Shown: positions 34,515-43,635 of the stretch, piece after piece
Numbering within the stretch: position 1 is the first letter of the stretch
Layout of the letters: each line of letters begins with the position of its first letter
Source of the DNA: Ruminococcus sp.
GTDB lineage: Bacteria > Bacillota > Clostridia > Oscillospirales > Acutalibacteraceae
Direction: 5' to 3'
DNA: 64,000 nucleotides
NCBI GenBank assembly: GCA_022779485.1
Contig: JALFTC010000046.1
Location: 1 to 64,000, forward strand
Position numbers and translations under genes: made by a program
Notes under the pieces: generated by a model
Told to the model about the DNA's origin: nothing
Databases searched by the model: none
What the model saw: the letters and a program-made list of their open reading frames with translations, nothing else

Positions 34515-36044
34515 TTATTCCTCTCCCCAGTATTTTCTGTCAAGACTTCTGTACTGAAGAGCCTCAGCCACATGCTCACCCTTAATCATTTCACTTTCTT
34601 CAAGGTCGGCAATGGTTCGGCTCACCTTTAGTATTCTGTCATACGCCCTTGCAGAAAGACCCATATTTTCAAAGGCATTTTTTAGCAATAGGTCTGCCTC
34701 CTCATCGGTTACACAAAACTTTGCGGATAATTCAGATGTTAGGTTTGCATTACAGGTAATTCCTGTACCTTTGTATCTTTCATTTTGTATTTCACGAGCC
34801 TTGTTAACCCTCTTTTGAATTTCTGCTGTGGTTTCACCTTTTACTTTACTGCTTAATTCACTGTATTCAACAGGTGGAACCTCTATGTGAATGTCTATGC
34901 GGTCAAGTAGCGGTCCCGAAACCCTGTTAAGGTAATTTTGAATGCTGTGAACAGAACATCTGCACTTCTTTGTAGGGTGATTGTAGTACCCGCAGGGACA
35001 GGGATTCATTGCGGCAAGAATCATCATATCACAGGGATATGTATAGCTGCCGTTGACACGGGAAATTGTCACCTTGCCGTCCTCAATAGGCTGGCGAAGT
35101 CCCTCCAAGGTTTTTCGTGAAAATTCGGGAAGCTCATCAAGGAACAACACTCCGTTATTCGCCAAGGTGATTTCTCCCGGCTTTGGTATTTTTCCTCCCC
35201 CTGTCATTGCCGCATAGGAAACTGTGTGGTGAGGACTGCGAAAGGGTCTTGAGTTTACAAGGGATACACCCTGTGGCAACTGTCCTGCAATGGAAAGTAT
35301 CTTTGAGGTTTCAATCTGTTCTTCAAAGGTCATTTTGGGCAGTATTCCCGGAACTCTCTTTGCAAGCATACTCTTTCCGCTTCCCGGAGGACCGATAAGG
35401 AGAACATTATGCCCTCCGGCTGCAGCAATTTCCAAGGCTCTTTTTGCCTCAAACTGACCGCAAACATCGGCAAAGTCAGGGTAATGTTCCTGTTTTCCCT
35501 GCAAACTTTCTTCATATTTTACAGGGATAATCTCTTCCATACCTCGCAGGTGGGCATTTAGCTGATAAACATTTTTAACGGGATAAACATCAATATCCTT
35601 TACAACAGCCCCCTCAAAGGCATTTTCATACGGAACAAACAGCTTTTTAATGCCCATTTCCTTTGCCTTTATTGCCATAGGCAGTACACCGTTCACCTTT
35701 CGCACCTCTCCGCCTAAGGATAGCTCACCGATAAAGGCACAATCCCTAATATCAGCGTTAAGCTGTCGTGTGGCAAGGAGGAGTGATACCATTATTGGCA
35801 AATCGTAAAGAGGTCCTTCCTTTTTTATGTCCGCAGGTGCAAGGTTAACCGTTATTCTTTGGTCAGGAAACTCAAAACCGCAATTCATCATTGCACTGCG
35901 AACCCTGTCACGGCTTTCCTTTACCGCAGTATCGGGAAGTCCTACCATTTCAAATGCAGGAAATCCGCCGGATAAATCTGCCTCTATTGTAACAACAAAG
36001 CTTTCAAGCCCTGTTATACCCATACTTTTGCAACTAACAACCAT
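34515..36044 (-). CDS. comM: YifB family Mg chelatase-like AAA ATPase (ComM)
   Basis: 509 residues. N-terminal YifB/Lon-like S5 domain (TGLESFVVTIEADLSGGFPAFEMVGLPDTAVKESRDRVRSA), Walker A LIGPPGSGKSMLAKR, Walker B NNGVLFLDELPEFSR, then a zinc loop CPCGYYNHPTKKCRCS and a C-terminal helical domain. In Gram-negatives ComM is a branch-migration helicase for integration of transformed DNA. AGGAG precedes the ATG. Divergent from the sigma factor. Confidence 0.93.
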   Translation of the reverse strand: MVVSCKSMGITGLESFVVTIEADLSGGFPAFEMVGLPDTAVKESRDRVRSAMMNCGFEFPDQRITVNLAPADIKKEGPLYDLPIMVSLLLATRQLNADIRDCAFIGELSLGGEVRKVNGVLPMAIKAKEMGIKKLFVPYENAFEGAVVKDIDVYPVKNVYQLNAHLRGMEEIIPVKYEESLQGKQEHYPDFADVCGQFEAKRALEIAAAGGHNVLLIGPPGSGKSMLAKRVPGILPKMTFEEQIETSKILSIAGQLPQGVSLVNSRPFRSPHHTVSYAAMTGGGKIPKPGEITLANNGVLFLDELPEFSRKTLEGLRQPIEDGKVTISRVNGSYTYPCDMMILAAMNPCPCGYYNHPTKKCRCSVHSIQNYLNRVSGPLLDRIDIHIEVPPVEYSELSSKVKGETTAEIQKRVNKAREIQNERYKGTGITCNANLTSELSAKFCVTDEEADLLLKNAFENMGLSARAYDRILKVSRTIADLEESEMIKGEHVAEALQYRSLDRKYWGEE

Positions 36045-36227
36045 ATTTTAAGACTCCTAAAACAATCTTAGCTTATTCAAATTTATTTTATCATATCCAT
36101 ACGCTAAATAAAAGTATGTAAATCACAAAAAGGAGTATTCTACAAACTTTTCGACAAAAAAATATATATTTTGCATAATAATAATTTAATATAATAAAAA
36201 CTTTTACATATATTATTTAAAATTAGG

Positions 36228-36256
36228 TTGACTTTTAGCTTAAATGATTGTAAAAT
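36228..36256 (+). promoter_or_regulatory. Candidate sigma-A promoter of the SigH-like gene
   Basis: TTGACT, 17 nt, TAAAAT; the ATG at 36291 is 35 nt downstream. Confidence 0.65.
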
Positions 36257-36290
36257 AGTACTTAGACTAAGATTACAGCGAGGTGTTGGA

Positions 36291-36848
36291 ATGAAGTCTT
36301 TACAAGATGAGGAAAGGCTGATTTCCAAAGCAAAGGAAGGCGACAACCAATCCTTTGAAATACTTGCGCTCCACTATCTTGGTTTGATAAGTAAACTCAG
36401 CAGTGAATATAAGGCAGCCGGTTATGACACAGGGGATTTTACACAAGAGGGTTTGATGGTGCTTGTATCGGCAATCAAAAGCTACGACCCGAACAAGAAG
36501 GTCAGTTTCAAGAACTACGCCCTTATGTGTATTAAAAGACGGTTTTACTCAATAGTGAAAATGTCACAAAGCGGTAAGGCAATTCCACAGGAATGTACCG
36601 TACCTATTGACGACATTGAAATTACTGACGAAAACCTCAATCCCGAAACTCAAACGCTTTACAGGGAAAGGCTTGCATACTTGTCCCGTAAGGCAAAGGA
36701 TAACCTGTCCCAAAGGGAGTACCAAGTCCTTGTGCTTTTTGTAAAAGGACACTCCTACAAGGAAATTTCCTCAATGCTTGGGGTAAGCGAAAAATCTGTA
36801 GGAACAGCCCTTGCAAGAGGGAAAAAGAAACTGCTAAAACTGCTTTAG
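36291..36848 (+). CDS. RNA polymerase sigma factor, SigH-like
   Basis: 185 residues of the sigma-70 family: region 2 (YLGLISKLSSEYKAAGYDTGDFTQEGLMVL, the RNAP and -10 contact with KVSFKNYALMCIKRRF) and region 4 (LSQREYQVLVLFVKGHSYKEISSMLGVSEKSVGTALARGKKKL) with a short linker. Region 1.1 and region 3 are absent. It is closest in plan to sporulation SigH, but an ECF-like factor is not excluded. The ATG at 36291 follows GAGGTG; the longer reading from 36228 overlaps its own promoter and is rejected. A mini MITE remnant follows the stop. Confidence 0.85.
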   Translation: MKSLQDEERLISKAKEGDNQSFEILALHYLGLISKLSSEYKAAGYDTGDFTQEGLMVLVSAIKSYDPNKKVSFKNYALMCIKRRFYSIVKMSQSGKAIPQECTVPIDDIEITDENLNPETQTLYRERLAYLSRKAKDNLSQREYQVLVLFVKGHSYKEISSMLGVSEKSVGTALARGKKKLLKLL

Positions 36849-36852
36849 TTTG

Positions 36853-36889
36853 GGAAGCCCTGAATAAATCGTGATTTATTCTGTGTTTC
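36853..36889 (+). repeat. Collapsed MITE: two end repeats back to back
   Basis: GGAAGCCCTGAATAAATC and, one base later, TGATTTATTCTGTGTTTC form an imperfect palindrome. The halves match the two ends of the MITEs at 9732 and 49668 with 1-2 changes each, with the interior deleted. It could also form an RNA hairpin just after the sigma factor stop. Confidence 0.6.
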
Positions 36890-36954
36890 TTTTATCATCC
36901 GTTTTAATTTCAGGAGTATTAAGCGGAACAATTAATTTAAGCGAGGTAAAACCA

Positions 36955-37239
36955 ATGTATGAAGACAAGACTCTCGTGTGCAAAGAATGTGGAAACGAAT
37001 TTGTTTTCACTGCAGGCGAACAAGAATTCTATGCTGAAAAGGGCTTTGTAAACGAGCCACAGCGCTGTAAGCCATGCCGTACTGCGAGAAAAGAAGCTGC
37101 AAAAGCTGCAAGAGAAATGCACATCACCACCTGCGCCCAGTGTGGCGGAGAAGCAAAGATTCCTTTTGCTCCTATGGAGGGCAAGGATTATTACTGCAGT
37201 GAATGCTTTGCCAAGAGAAAAGAAGAAGGCTTAGCTTAA
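36955..37239 (+). CDS. Zinc-ribbon protein (two CxxC ribbons)
   Basis: 94 residues. First ribbon CKECGNEFVF...CKPC; second CAQCGGEAKIPF...CSEC, separated by a basic helix RTARKEAAKAAREM. No membrane segment. It resembles small zinc-ribbon proteins (trcl-type) whose role is unclear. The ATG at 36955 has GCGAGGT upstream; the first reading at 36871 begins inside the MITE remnant and is rejected. A terminator follows. Confidence 0.85.
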   Translation: MYEDKTLVCKECGNEFVFTAGEQEFYAEKGFVNEPQRCKPCRTARKEAAKAAREMHITTCAQCGGEAKIPFAPMEGKDYYCSECFAKRKEEGLA

Positions 37240-37285
37240 CATAAAATTTCCGCAAATACCCTTATTTATTTTTTATTGAGCTATG

Positions 37286-37312
37286 AAGCACCCTTAATCG
37301 GGTGCTTTTTCC
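37286..37312 (+). terminator. Terminator of the zinc-ribbon gene
   Basis: 8-bp stem AAGCACCC / GGGTGCTT, loop TTAATC, then TTTCC. Confidence 0.8.
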
Positions 37313-37465
37313 TTTTGTCTTTTTTCTTAAGGAAATACTGATAATTCAATTCAAAAATGAAATAATATAAAAATAATAAATAATAAAACACTTTAAATGT
37401 GATAATCTTTGTGATATAATGTGATATAGTAAGACATTATGTAGAATATTTGGAGGTAAAATATT

Positions 37466-37663
37466 ATGACTATTGATAAAAACACAATAATCGGTGATGT
37501 GCTTGACGCATATCCCGACACAGCAGAGTTTTTCTTTGAAATCGGTATGCACTGCCTTGGATGCCCTCATTCAAGAGGAGAAAGCATTGAAGAGGCTTGC
37601 TATGTTCACGGAACAGACGCCGATGAATTGATTGCAAAAATCAAAGCTTCCATAGGACAATGA
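37466..37663 (+). CDS. DUF1858 protein (ScdA-N-like redox domain)
   Basis: 65 residues, all of it a DUF1858 domain with the paired cysteines MHCLGCPHSRGES. Such domains occur next to hybrid-cluster and thiol proteins and may hold a redox disulphide; the exact role is unknown. GGAGG precedes the ATG. Its TGA overlaps the ATG of trmK (ATGA), so the two are coupled. Confidence 0.88.
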   Translation: MTIDKNTIIGDVLDAYPDTAEFFFEIGMHCLGCPHSRGESIEEACYVHGTDADELIAKIKASIGQ

Positions 37664-38304
37664 TTCTTCCCAAGAGATTATCTCTCATAGCCTCAATGGT
37701 GGACAGGGGGGCTGTGGTTGCCGACATTGGCACAGACCACGCCCATCTCCCCATTTATTTGGTGAATAACAATGTGTGTCCTTCTGCCCTTGCCTGTGAC
37801 ATAAAAGAATCTCCCCTTAAAACAGGACGGCAGAACATAGTGCTTTGCCACCTTGAAGATAAGATACAAACACGGCTTTCCGACGGACTTTCAAATATTA
37901 AGTCAAATGAGGCGGACACCTTTACCATTGCAGGTATGGGAGGGGATATGATTATACATATACTCTCAAGCTGTCCCTACATTTTTGACGACAAATACAC
38001 ACTGATTCTTCAGCCTATGACAAAGTATCCTACCCTTATGGGTTGGCTTTTTGACAATGGATTTGAAATTATCCGTCAGGAATGTATCCACGAAGGAAAG
38101 CACTGCTACACAGTAATCAAAGCGTGTTTCAGCGGAGAAAAATTTCCACACGAGCCTGAGGATGAATTTTTAGGCAAGTTGGATTTGTCAGAGGAAGAAA
38201 ACCGTCTTTTCCTTATTAAGGAGATAAAAAAGGCGGAAAAACGCAGTATCGGCGACCCCACTTTGGTGCCTGTGGTGGAAATACTAAAGGAAAAATTACA
38301 ATGA
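37660..38304 (+). CDS. trmK: tRNA (adenine22-N1)-methyltransferase
   Basis: 214 residues. Family motifs LIASMVDRGAVVADIGTDHAHLPIYLV (SAM site), ACDIKESPLK and TIAGMGGDMIIHIL. Acts on A22 of many tRNAs. Overlaps both neighbours by 4 nt (ATGA), forming a tightly coupled DUF1858-trmK-Nif3 operon. Confidence 0.93.
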   Translation: MILPKRLSLIASMVDRGAVVADIGTDHAHLPIYLVNNNVCPSALACDIKESPLKTGRQNIVLCHLEDKIQTRLSDGLSNIKSNEADTFTIAGMGGDMIIHILSSCPYIFDDKYTLILQPMTKYPTLMGWLFDNGFEIIRQECIHEGKHCYTVIKACFSGEKFPHEPEDEFLGKLDLSEEENRLFLIKEIKKAEKRSIGDPTLVPVVEILKEKLQ

Positions 38305-39050
38305 CAGTAAACGATATTTTGAATTACACAGAAACCTTTGCACCCATAAGCACATCAGCAGATTTTGACAACTGCGGTGTGCTGGTTGGAGATAAGGAGG
38401 CTGTTGTAACAAAGGCAATCCTTGCCCTTGACATAACATCAGCCGTGGTAGATGAGGCAAAAAGGGAAAAAGCACAGCTCATTATCAGCCACCACCCAAT
38501 AATCTTTAATCCACTTAAAAGGGTGGAAAAAAATTCGGTGGTTTACAAGCTGATAAAAAGCAACATAACAGCCTTGTGTCTGCACACAAACCTTGACCTC
38601 TCCCCAACCTTTGGAGTAAACACCTGTTTAGGTGAGGCTTTGGGTATGAAACACTGTAGTTTTGTCCCCGACACCTATGCCTATATTGGTGAATTGGACT
38701 CGCCAATCAGCTCAAGAGAATTTGCAATAATTGCAAAGGAAAAACTGAACTGCAAAGGTGTAAAATACACAGGTAAGGACAAAGTACAGAAAATCTGTGT
38801 TTCATCAGGTGCCGGTGCAGAAGAGATAGAAACCGCAATAGAGAATCAATGCGATTTGTTCCTTACAGGGGAAATGAAACACCACCTTTACATTGAGGCA
38901 ATGGAAAAGGGTATTGCTGTGGTGGAGCTTGGGCATTTTAAAAGTGAAGATGTGGTAATCGCACCACTTGCAAAGCTTCTTTCACAGAAATTCCCCCAAA
39001 TTGAGTTCACCAAAACACAGACAGTTATAGACAATGTGGAATATCTTTAA
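38301..39050 (+). CDS. Nif3-like dinuclear metal center protein (DUF34)
   Basis: 249 residues. Metal-binding motifs ISHHPIIFNPLKRV, HTNLDLSPTFGVN, LFLTGEMKHHLYIEA and ELGHFKSEDV match the Nif3 family. Often next to trmK, as here. Function in the family is not settled (GTP cyclohydrolase I type 2-like annotations occur). Confidence 0.92.
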   Translation: MTVNDILNYTETFAPISTSADFDNCGVLVGDKEAVVTKAILALDITSAVVDEAKREKAQLIISHHPIIFNPLKRVEKNSVVYKLIKSNITALCLHTNLDLSPTFGVNTCLGEALGMKHCSFVPDTYAYIGELDSPISSREFAIIAKEKLNCKGVKYTGKDKVQKICVSSGAGAEEIETAIENQCDLFLTGEMKHHLYIEAMEKGIAVVELGHFKSEDVVIAPLAKLLSQKFPQIEFTKTQTVIDNVEYL

Positions 39051-39077
39051 AGATTAATCTTTAATCAATAATTAGTT

Positions 39078-39116
39078 AGGACAGTGGCAAATCTTATTTT
39101 TGCAACTGTCCTTTTT
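39078..39116 (+). terminator. Terminator of the DUF1858-trmK-Nif3 operon
   Basis: Stem AGGACAGTGGCAAA / TTTGCAACTGTCCT with one mismatch, then TTTTTATTT. Confidence 0.8.
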
Positions 39117-39173
39117 ATTTTTCAATATTTTGTAAATTTTCTGAAAAATACTTTCATATTTATAAATAAATAA

Positions 39174-39202
39174 TTGCAAATATCAATATAACCTGTTATA
39201 AT
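39174..39202 (+). promoter_or_regulatory. Candidate sigma-A promoter of trmB
   Basis: TTGCAA, 17 nt, TATAAT, 117 nt before the ATG. Confidence 0.6.
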
Positions 39203-39319
39203 GATGTAATGATAACTATATATTGTTACTTAATTGTCAAATAATCTGCTAAAGGTTATGAAAGGGTAATTTTTTTTTTACAGTTTAGTATCAGTAATTA
39301 CAAAGGATATACCTGTTTT

Positions 39320-39970
39320 ATGAGAATTAGAAAAAAGAAGTGGGCGGCTCCCGAATTAAGCGAGTGCCCTTTTTATACAAAAGAACCTGATAAATATAAA
39401 GGAAAATGGGAAACTGTATTTGCCAAAAATCAGCCTATACATATGGAAATCGGCTGTGGCAAGGGCACCTTTGCCGGAACACTGGCAAAAGACAACCCTA
39501 ACATCAACTACATCGCCCTTGACATCAAGGAGGATATGCTTGGTGTTGCAAGAAGGAATATTGTTAAAATATTTGACGGTCAGGCTATTGACAATCTTTT
39601 CCTTGTTGAAAAAAACTGCGAAATGATTTCTGACGCTTTTTCAAAAGAGGATAACATCCAAAGAATGTACATCAACTTTTGCAACCCTTGGCCAAAGGAC
39701 AAGCACAAAAAACGCCGACTGACCTATCCAAGGAAGCTTATGATGTACCGTGACTTTCTTCCGGACAACTGCGAAATAAGGTTTAAAACCGACGACGACA
39801 ACCTCTTTGAAGAAAGCATAGGGTATTTTAAGGAATGTAACTTTGAGATAACTGAGATAACATATGACCTGCACTCCAGTGATATTGACGGAGGTCCTGT
39901 CACCGAACACGAAAAAATGTTCTCCGATGAGGGCATATCCATCAAATATCTTACTGCTGTGAAAAGGTGA
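39320..39970 (+). CDS. trmB: tRNA (guanosine46-N7)-methyltransferase
   Basis: 216 residues. Family segments RIRKKKWA at the start, MEIGCGKGTFAGTLA (SAM site), YIALDIKEDML, YINFCNPWPKDKHKKRRL and FKTDDDNLFE. Makes m7G46 in the variable loop. Ends four nt into the reading of the next gene, which overlaps it only if the GTG at 39967 is used. Confidence 0.95.
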   Translation: MRIRKKKWAAPELSECPFYTKEPDKYKGKWETVFAKNQPIHMEIGCGKGTFAGTLAKDNPNINYIALDIKEDMLGVARRNIVKIFDGQAIDNLFLVEKNCEMISDAFSKEDNIQRMYINFCNPWPKDKHKKRRLTYPRKLMMYRDFLPDNCEIRFKTDDDNLFEESIGYFKECNFEITEITYDLHSSDIDGGPVTEHEKMFSDEGISIKYLTAVKR

Positions 39971-39987
39971 GAACTGAGGACTGTATT

Positions 39988-41379
39988 ATGAAAAGAAAAG
40001 GAAGATTTCTCCTTATACTTTTTGTGCTTTTTTCCCTTGTTATTACCGGTGGTTGTACCTTTCCCGGGTTTTCTTCATCAAGGAGTTTAATGCATCCTCC
40101 AAAGGCAACAGGCGACAAGGGCGAAATTCAATCTGCCCTTGAGGAGTATGCAAAAACCAGTTATGTGCTGAAGTACCCCAAAAGCGGTACCAACAGAAGT
40201 GCAATCACAATGAAGGACCTTGACGGTGACGAGGTTGAGGAGGCTGTGGCAACACTTACACTCCAACCCGACACAAATGAGGCTGAAACACATATTTATA
40301 TAATCGACAAAAAGGACGACAAGTGGAAAGTTGTAGGAGATTTTACAAATAAAAATAATGACATCGATATTGTTGAGTTTGGCGACATCAACGGCGACAA
40401 AACCATTGATATTCTTGTTGGCTGGAGCACCTACAATGTAACCCAAAATGAACTTTACTGTTATCTTTTTGGGGACAAAATTCAGGAGATTAATACCAAG
40501 GAAACCTACACTAATATGGCTGTGGGCAGCTTTACAGATGACGGAAAAAGTACAGTAATTACAATGACTATTTCTTCATCTGATGTTCCCGCTGTGGGCA
40601 GGCTTATCTCCGTTGACAATAAGGGTGTGGTTACACACTACGAAACAGCTATGGACTCCGATATAATCAAATATTCCTCTGTACAGACAGGGTATATTGA
40701 TTCCAAAAATCTGGGTGTGTTTGTTGACGGTATTAACTCCTCCAACGCATACAACACACAGGTACTCTACTTTAACGACAGCAAAAAACAGCTTGAAAAC
40801 CCTGTGTATTCCCACGCTGTAAACGGAGTTCTCTCCACAATGAGAAGTACAAGTACAGTGTGCGAGGATATAGACAATGACGGAAATCTTGAAATTCCCG
40901 TTGCAAAAAGACTTCCGGCCACAAGCAAAGAGGAACTGAAAAATTCAGCATATGAAACCTCTTGGTGCAACGCAAATCTGCAAAGCGGAGGTATGACAGT
41001 AAAAAGCACTGTAATTATCAACGACAACTACGGATATTCCATATATATACCAAAGGAATGGTTGGGCAATTACACGGCTTACTACAACGGAGATTCCTCT
41101 GTGCTCACATTTTGCTATGCCACAAGGGTTAACAACAGCTCAATTTGTGCAATAGGCGGTAACATTGTAACCTATATTGCAACCCTTGCCGAGGACTGGA
41201 CCAACATAGGTTCAAAGCAGGGATACACAAAGCTTGAGGATGCCGGAAGATATTCCTACGGATGCAAAATTGAAGGCAACAATACCTTTGCACTCACCAG
41301 AGATAAGGCATGGGAAATTTTTGTTCCAAAGGAGGAAACAGAGGCTATGGCCATCGCTCCTACCGAGGCATCAAAATAA
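39988..41379 (+). CDS. Lipoprotein of unknown function with VCBS-like acidic repeats
   Basis: 463 residues from the ATG at 39988 (GAGGA upstream). Signal segment and lipobox ITGGC give an acylated Cys. Then MKDLDGDEVEEAV, FGDINGDKTIDILV and EDIDNDGNLEIPVA, three DxDxDG-type blocks like integrin FG-GAP/VCBS Ca-binding loops. The last third is a separate alpha-beta domain with a conserved TWN-like IYIPKEW. Lies 69 nt upstream of a two-component system and may be its outside partner; this is inferred. Confidence 0.8.
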   Translation: MKRKGRFLLILFVLFSLVITGGCTFPGFSSSRSLMHPPKATGDKGEIQSALEEYAKTSYVLKYPKSGTNRSAITMKDLDGDEVEEAVATLTLQPDTNEAETHIYIIDKKDDKWKVVGDFTNKNNDIDIVEFGDINGDKTIDILVGWSTYNVTQNELYCYLFGDKIQEINTKETYTNMAVGSFTDDGKSTVITMTISSSDVPAVGRLISVDNKGVVTHYETAMDSDIIKYSSVQTGYIDSKNLGVFVDGINSSNAYNTQVLYFNDSKKQLENPVYSHAVNGVLSTMRSTSTVCEDIDNDGNLEIPVAKRLPATSKEELKNSAYETSWCNANLQSGGMTVKSTVIINDNYGYSIYIPKEWLGNYTAYYNGDSSVLTFCYATRVNNSSICAIGGNIVTYIATLAEDWTNIGSKQGYTKLEDAGRYSYGCKIEGNNTFALTRDKAWEIFVPKEETEAMAIAPTEASK

Positions 41380-41448
41380 ATATACTTTTCGATTTATATC
41401 AAATAAACATTGGATACAATAACCACATTCAATTTGGAGGTAAACACA

Positions 41449-42150
41449 ATGAAAAAGATTTTAGTATGTGAAGACGAAGACGCAATCCGTGACTTTGTGG
41501 TCATCAACCTGACAAGGGCGGGATATGAGGTTACAGAGGCAACCAACGGAGAAGAGGCACTGCAAAAATATGACGAAAATAACGGTGACTTTGATGTTGC
41601 TATTTTGGACATTATGATGCCGGGCATTGACGGACTTCAGGTTTGTAAAGAGCTTAGAAATATGAACGGCGGCATTGGCATAATTATGCTGTCCGCCAGA
41701 ACACAGGAGATGGACAAGGTTACAGGTCTTATGCTTGGTGCTGACGACTACATCACAAAGCCTTTCTCACCATCAGAATTAACAGCCAGAGTTGACTCCC
41801 TTTACAGGCGTGTTGCAAGGTCAGAGGCAAACAACGAAAACAACTTTAAGGAAGAACTGAAAAGCGGTATTTTCACCCTTAATCTTCGCAACCGTTCCCT
41901 CACAAAAAATGACACCATAATCGAGTTAACTCAGGTTGAATTTCAGATTATGGAATACTTCTTCAGCAATCCGGGAACAGCCCTTGACAGAACAGATATT
42001 TTAAACCATGTATGGGGCGAGCAGTATGTTGGAGAAGAAAAGATTGTTGATGTTAACATCCGCAGACTTAGAATGAAGGTTGAGGATGAACCGTCAAACC
42101 CAAAATATATTGTAACAGTATGGGGTCTGGGCTATAAGTGGGACGCCTAA
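41449..42150 (+). CDS. OmpR/PhoB-family response regulator
   Basis: 233 residues: receiver domain with acid pocket CEDED, phospho-acceptor Asp54 in AILDIMMPG, LSARTQE and KPFSPSEL (Lys switch); then a winged-helix DNA-binding domain (LTQVEFQIMEYFF, LDRTDILNHVWG, VDVNIRRLRMKVE, VWGLGYKW). The ATG at 41449 has GGAGG upstream. Next to its kinase. The signal is unknown. Confidence 0.95.
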   Translation: MKKILVCEDEDAIRDFVVINLTRAGYEVTEATNGEEALQKYDENNGDFDVAILDIMMPGIDGLQVCKELRNMNGGIGIIMLSARTQEMDKVTGLMLGADDYITKPFSPSELTARVDSLYRRVARSEANNENNFKEELKSGIFTLNLRNRSLTKNDTIIELTQVEFQIMEYFFSNPGTALDRTDILNHVWGEQYVGEEKIVDVNIRRLRMKVEDEPSNPKYIVTVWGLGYKWDA

Positions 42151-42174
42151 GGCTCCCTTATCAGCGGAGGAATT

Positions 42175-43635
42175 ATGGCAAGCGGTATTACAAAAAGATG
42201 GATATTTAACATTTTAAGTGTTATTATATTCATCATCATATGTGTTGTCCTTTGTCTTTCCTATATGATAGGAACATACTATTACAACAGTGTTCAGCAA
42301 TCAATATCTGCAAGGTTCACCGAGCTTAACAATGTTTTTACAGACGAAAGTGCCGATACCACAACTGACTTTTTGTCAACAGCTCAAAAGTACATAGAGG
42401 ATTTTCCCGAAAAAGAGCAGATGGAGCTTCAGTCGGTAAACTCCATTGGCAGAGTTACCCTCACTTCAACAGGCTTTCTCCCCGACAAAAGGGAAAAAAT
42501 GCCGGACTTAGACGAGGCTTTAAAAAGCGGTACAGGTGAGGCTATCACAACAGGTCAGCTTTCCACCGGCGAGGATATTATGGCGGGAACAAGGATTTTC
42601 ACCAGCCAGGACGGAACTGTAATCGGCGCTATAAGGTTTGTTACCTCAATGAGTGACATCAACATCACTATCACCCTGCTTATTCTCTTAATTTCCCTTG
42701 TGGGAATCGCCATTATTGTTGCAGTTGTAATTTCCGGCAGATTTTTCATTCGTTCTATTGTAGGCCCAATTAAGGATATGTCAAAGACTGCACAAAGGAT
42801 TGCCCAGGGTGACTTTGACGCGCCAAGCCTTAACAAAAAGTATGATGACGAAATCGGAGATTTGTGCGACTCAATCAACTATATGGCACACGAGCTAAAG
42901 CAGACTGAACAGCTTAAAAACGACTTTATCAGCCGTGTAAGCCACGAGCTTAGAACTCCACTTACCGCCATTAAGGGCTGGTCGGAAACAATGCTCCTTA
43001 CTGGTGACGATATTGACAGAGGCACCTTTAAAAAGGGTATGAACATAATCCTAAAGGAGTCGGGCAGACTGACAAGCATTGTTGAGGAACTTTTGGACTT
43101 TAGCCGTCTGCAAAGCGGAAGACTTAAGTTGATTACAGAAAAAACAGATTTAGTTGCCGAGCTTGATGAGGCTGTTTATATCCTAAAGGAACGCTCAATC
43201 CAAGAGAAAAAACACCTTATGTTCGACACTCCTATCGAGCCATTCCCACCTGTTATGGGTGACAAGAACAGGCTAAGACAGGTATTTATGAATATTATCG
43301 ACAACGCACTAAAGTACACACCGGAGGGCGGAGATGTAACCGTACAAATTCTTAACGAAGTGAGCAACATCACTGTTCTTATTTCCGACACAGGATGCGG
43401 TATTGCACCGGAGGATTTGCCAAAGGTTAAGGAGAAATTCTACAAAGCTAATCAAAATGTAGGTGGCAGTGGTATCGGTCTTGCTGTTGCCGATGAAATA
43501 GTACAAATGCACGGAGGTACCCTTGACATTGAAAGCGGTATCGGCGTTGGTACAACAGTAAAAATTCAAATTCCTGTTTACAATGAGGCCGAGGTTGTGA
43601 CAATGGAAGAAAGCATTAACAAGGGAGAAAATTAA
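42175..43635 (+). CDS. Sensor histidine kinase
   Basis: 486 residues: membrane helices at about 9-33 and 165-192, an extracellular domain of about 130 residues between, HAMP (192-245), HisKA with phospho-His257 in FISRVSHELRTPL, and HATPase_c (NIIDNALKYTPEG, SDTGCGIAPEDLP, GGSGIGLAVADE). This is a standard ResE/PhoR-like kinase. GGAGG precedes the ATG. The stop overlaps the ATG of the next gene by 1 nt. Confidence 0.95.
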   Translation: MASGITKRWIFNILSVIIFIIICVVLCLSYMIGTYYYNSVQQSISARFTELNNVFTDESADTTTDFLSTAQKYIEDFPEKEQMELQSVNSIGRVTLTSTGFLPDKREKMPDLDEALKSGTGEAITTGQLSTGEDIMAGTRIFTSQDGTVIGAIRFVTSMSDINITITLLILLISLVGIAIIVAVVISGRFFIRSIVGPIKDMSKTAQRIAQGDFDAPSLNKKYDDEIGDLCDSINYMAHELKQTEQLKNDFISRVSHELRTPLTAIKGWSETMLLTGDDIDRGTFKKGMNIILKESGRLTSIVEELLDFSRLQSGRLKLITEKTDLVAELDEAVYILKERSIQEKKHLMFDTPIEPFPPVMGDKNRLRQVFMNIIDNALKYTPEGGDVTVQILNEVSNITVLISDTGCGIAPEDLPKVKEKFYKANQNVGGSGIGLAVADEIVQMHGGTLDIESGIGVGTTVKIQIPVYNEAEVVTMEESINKGEN

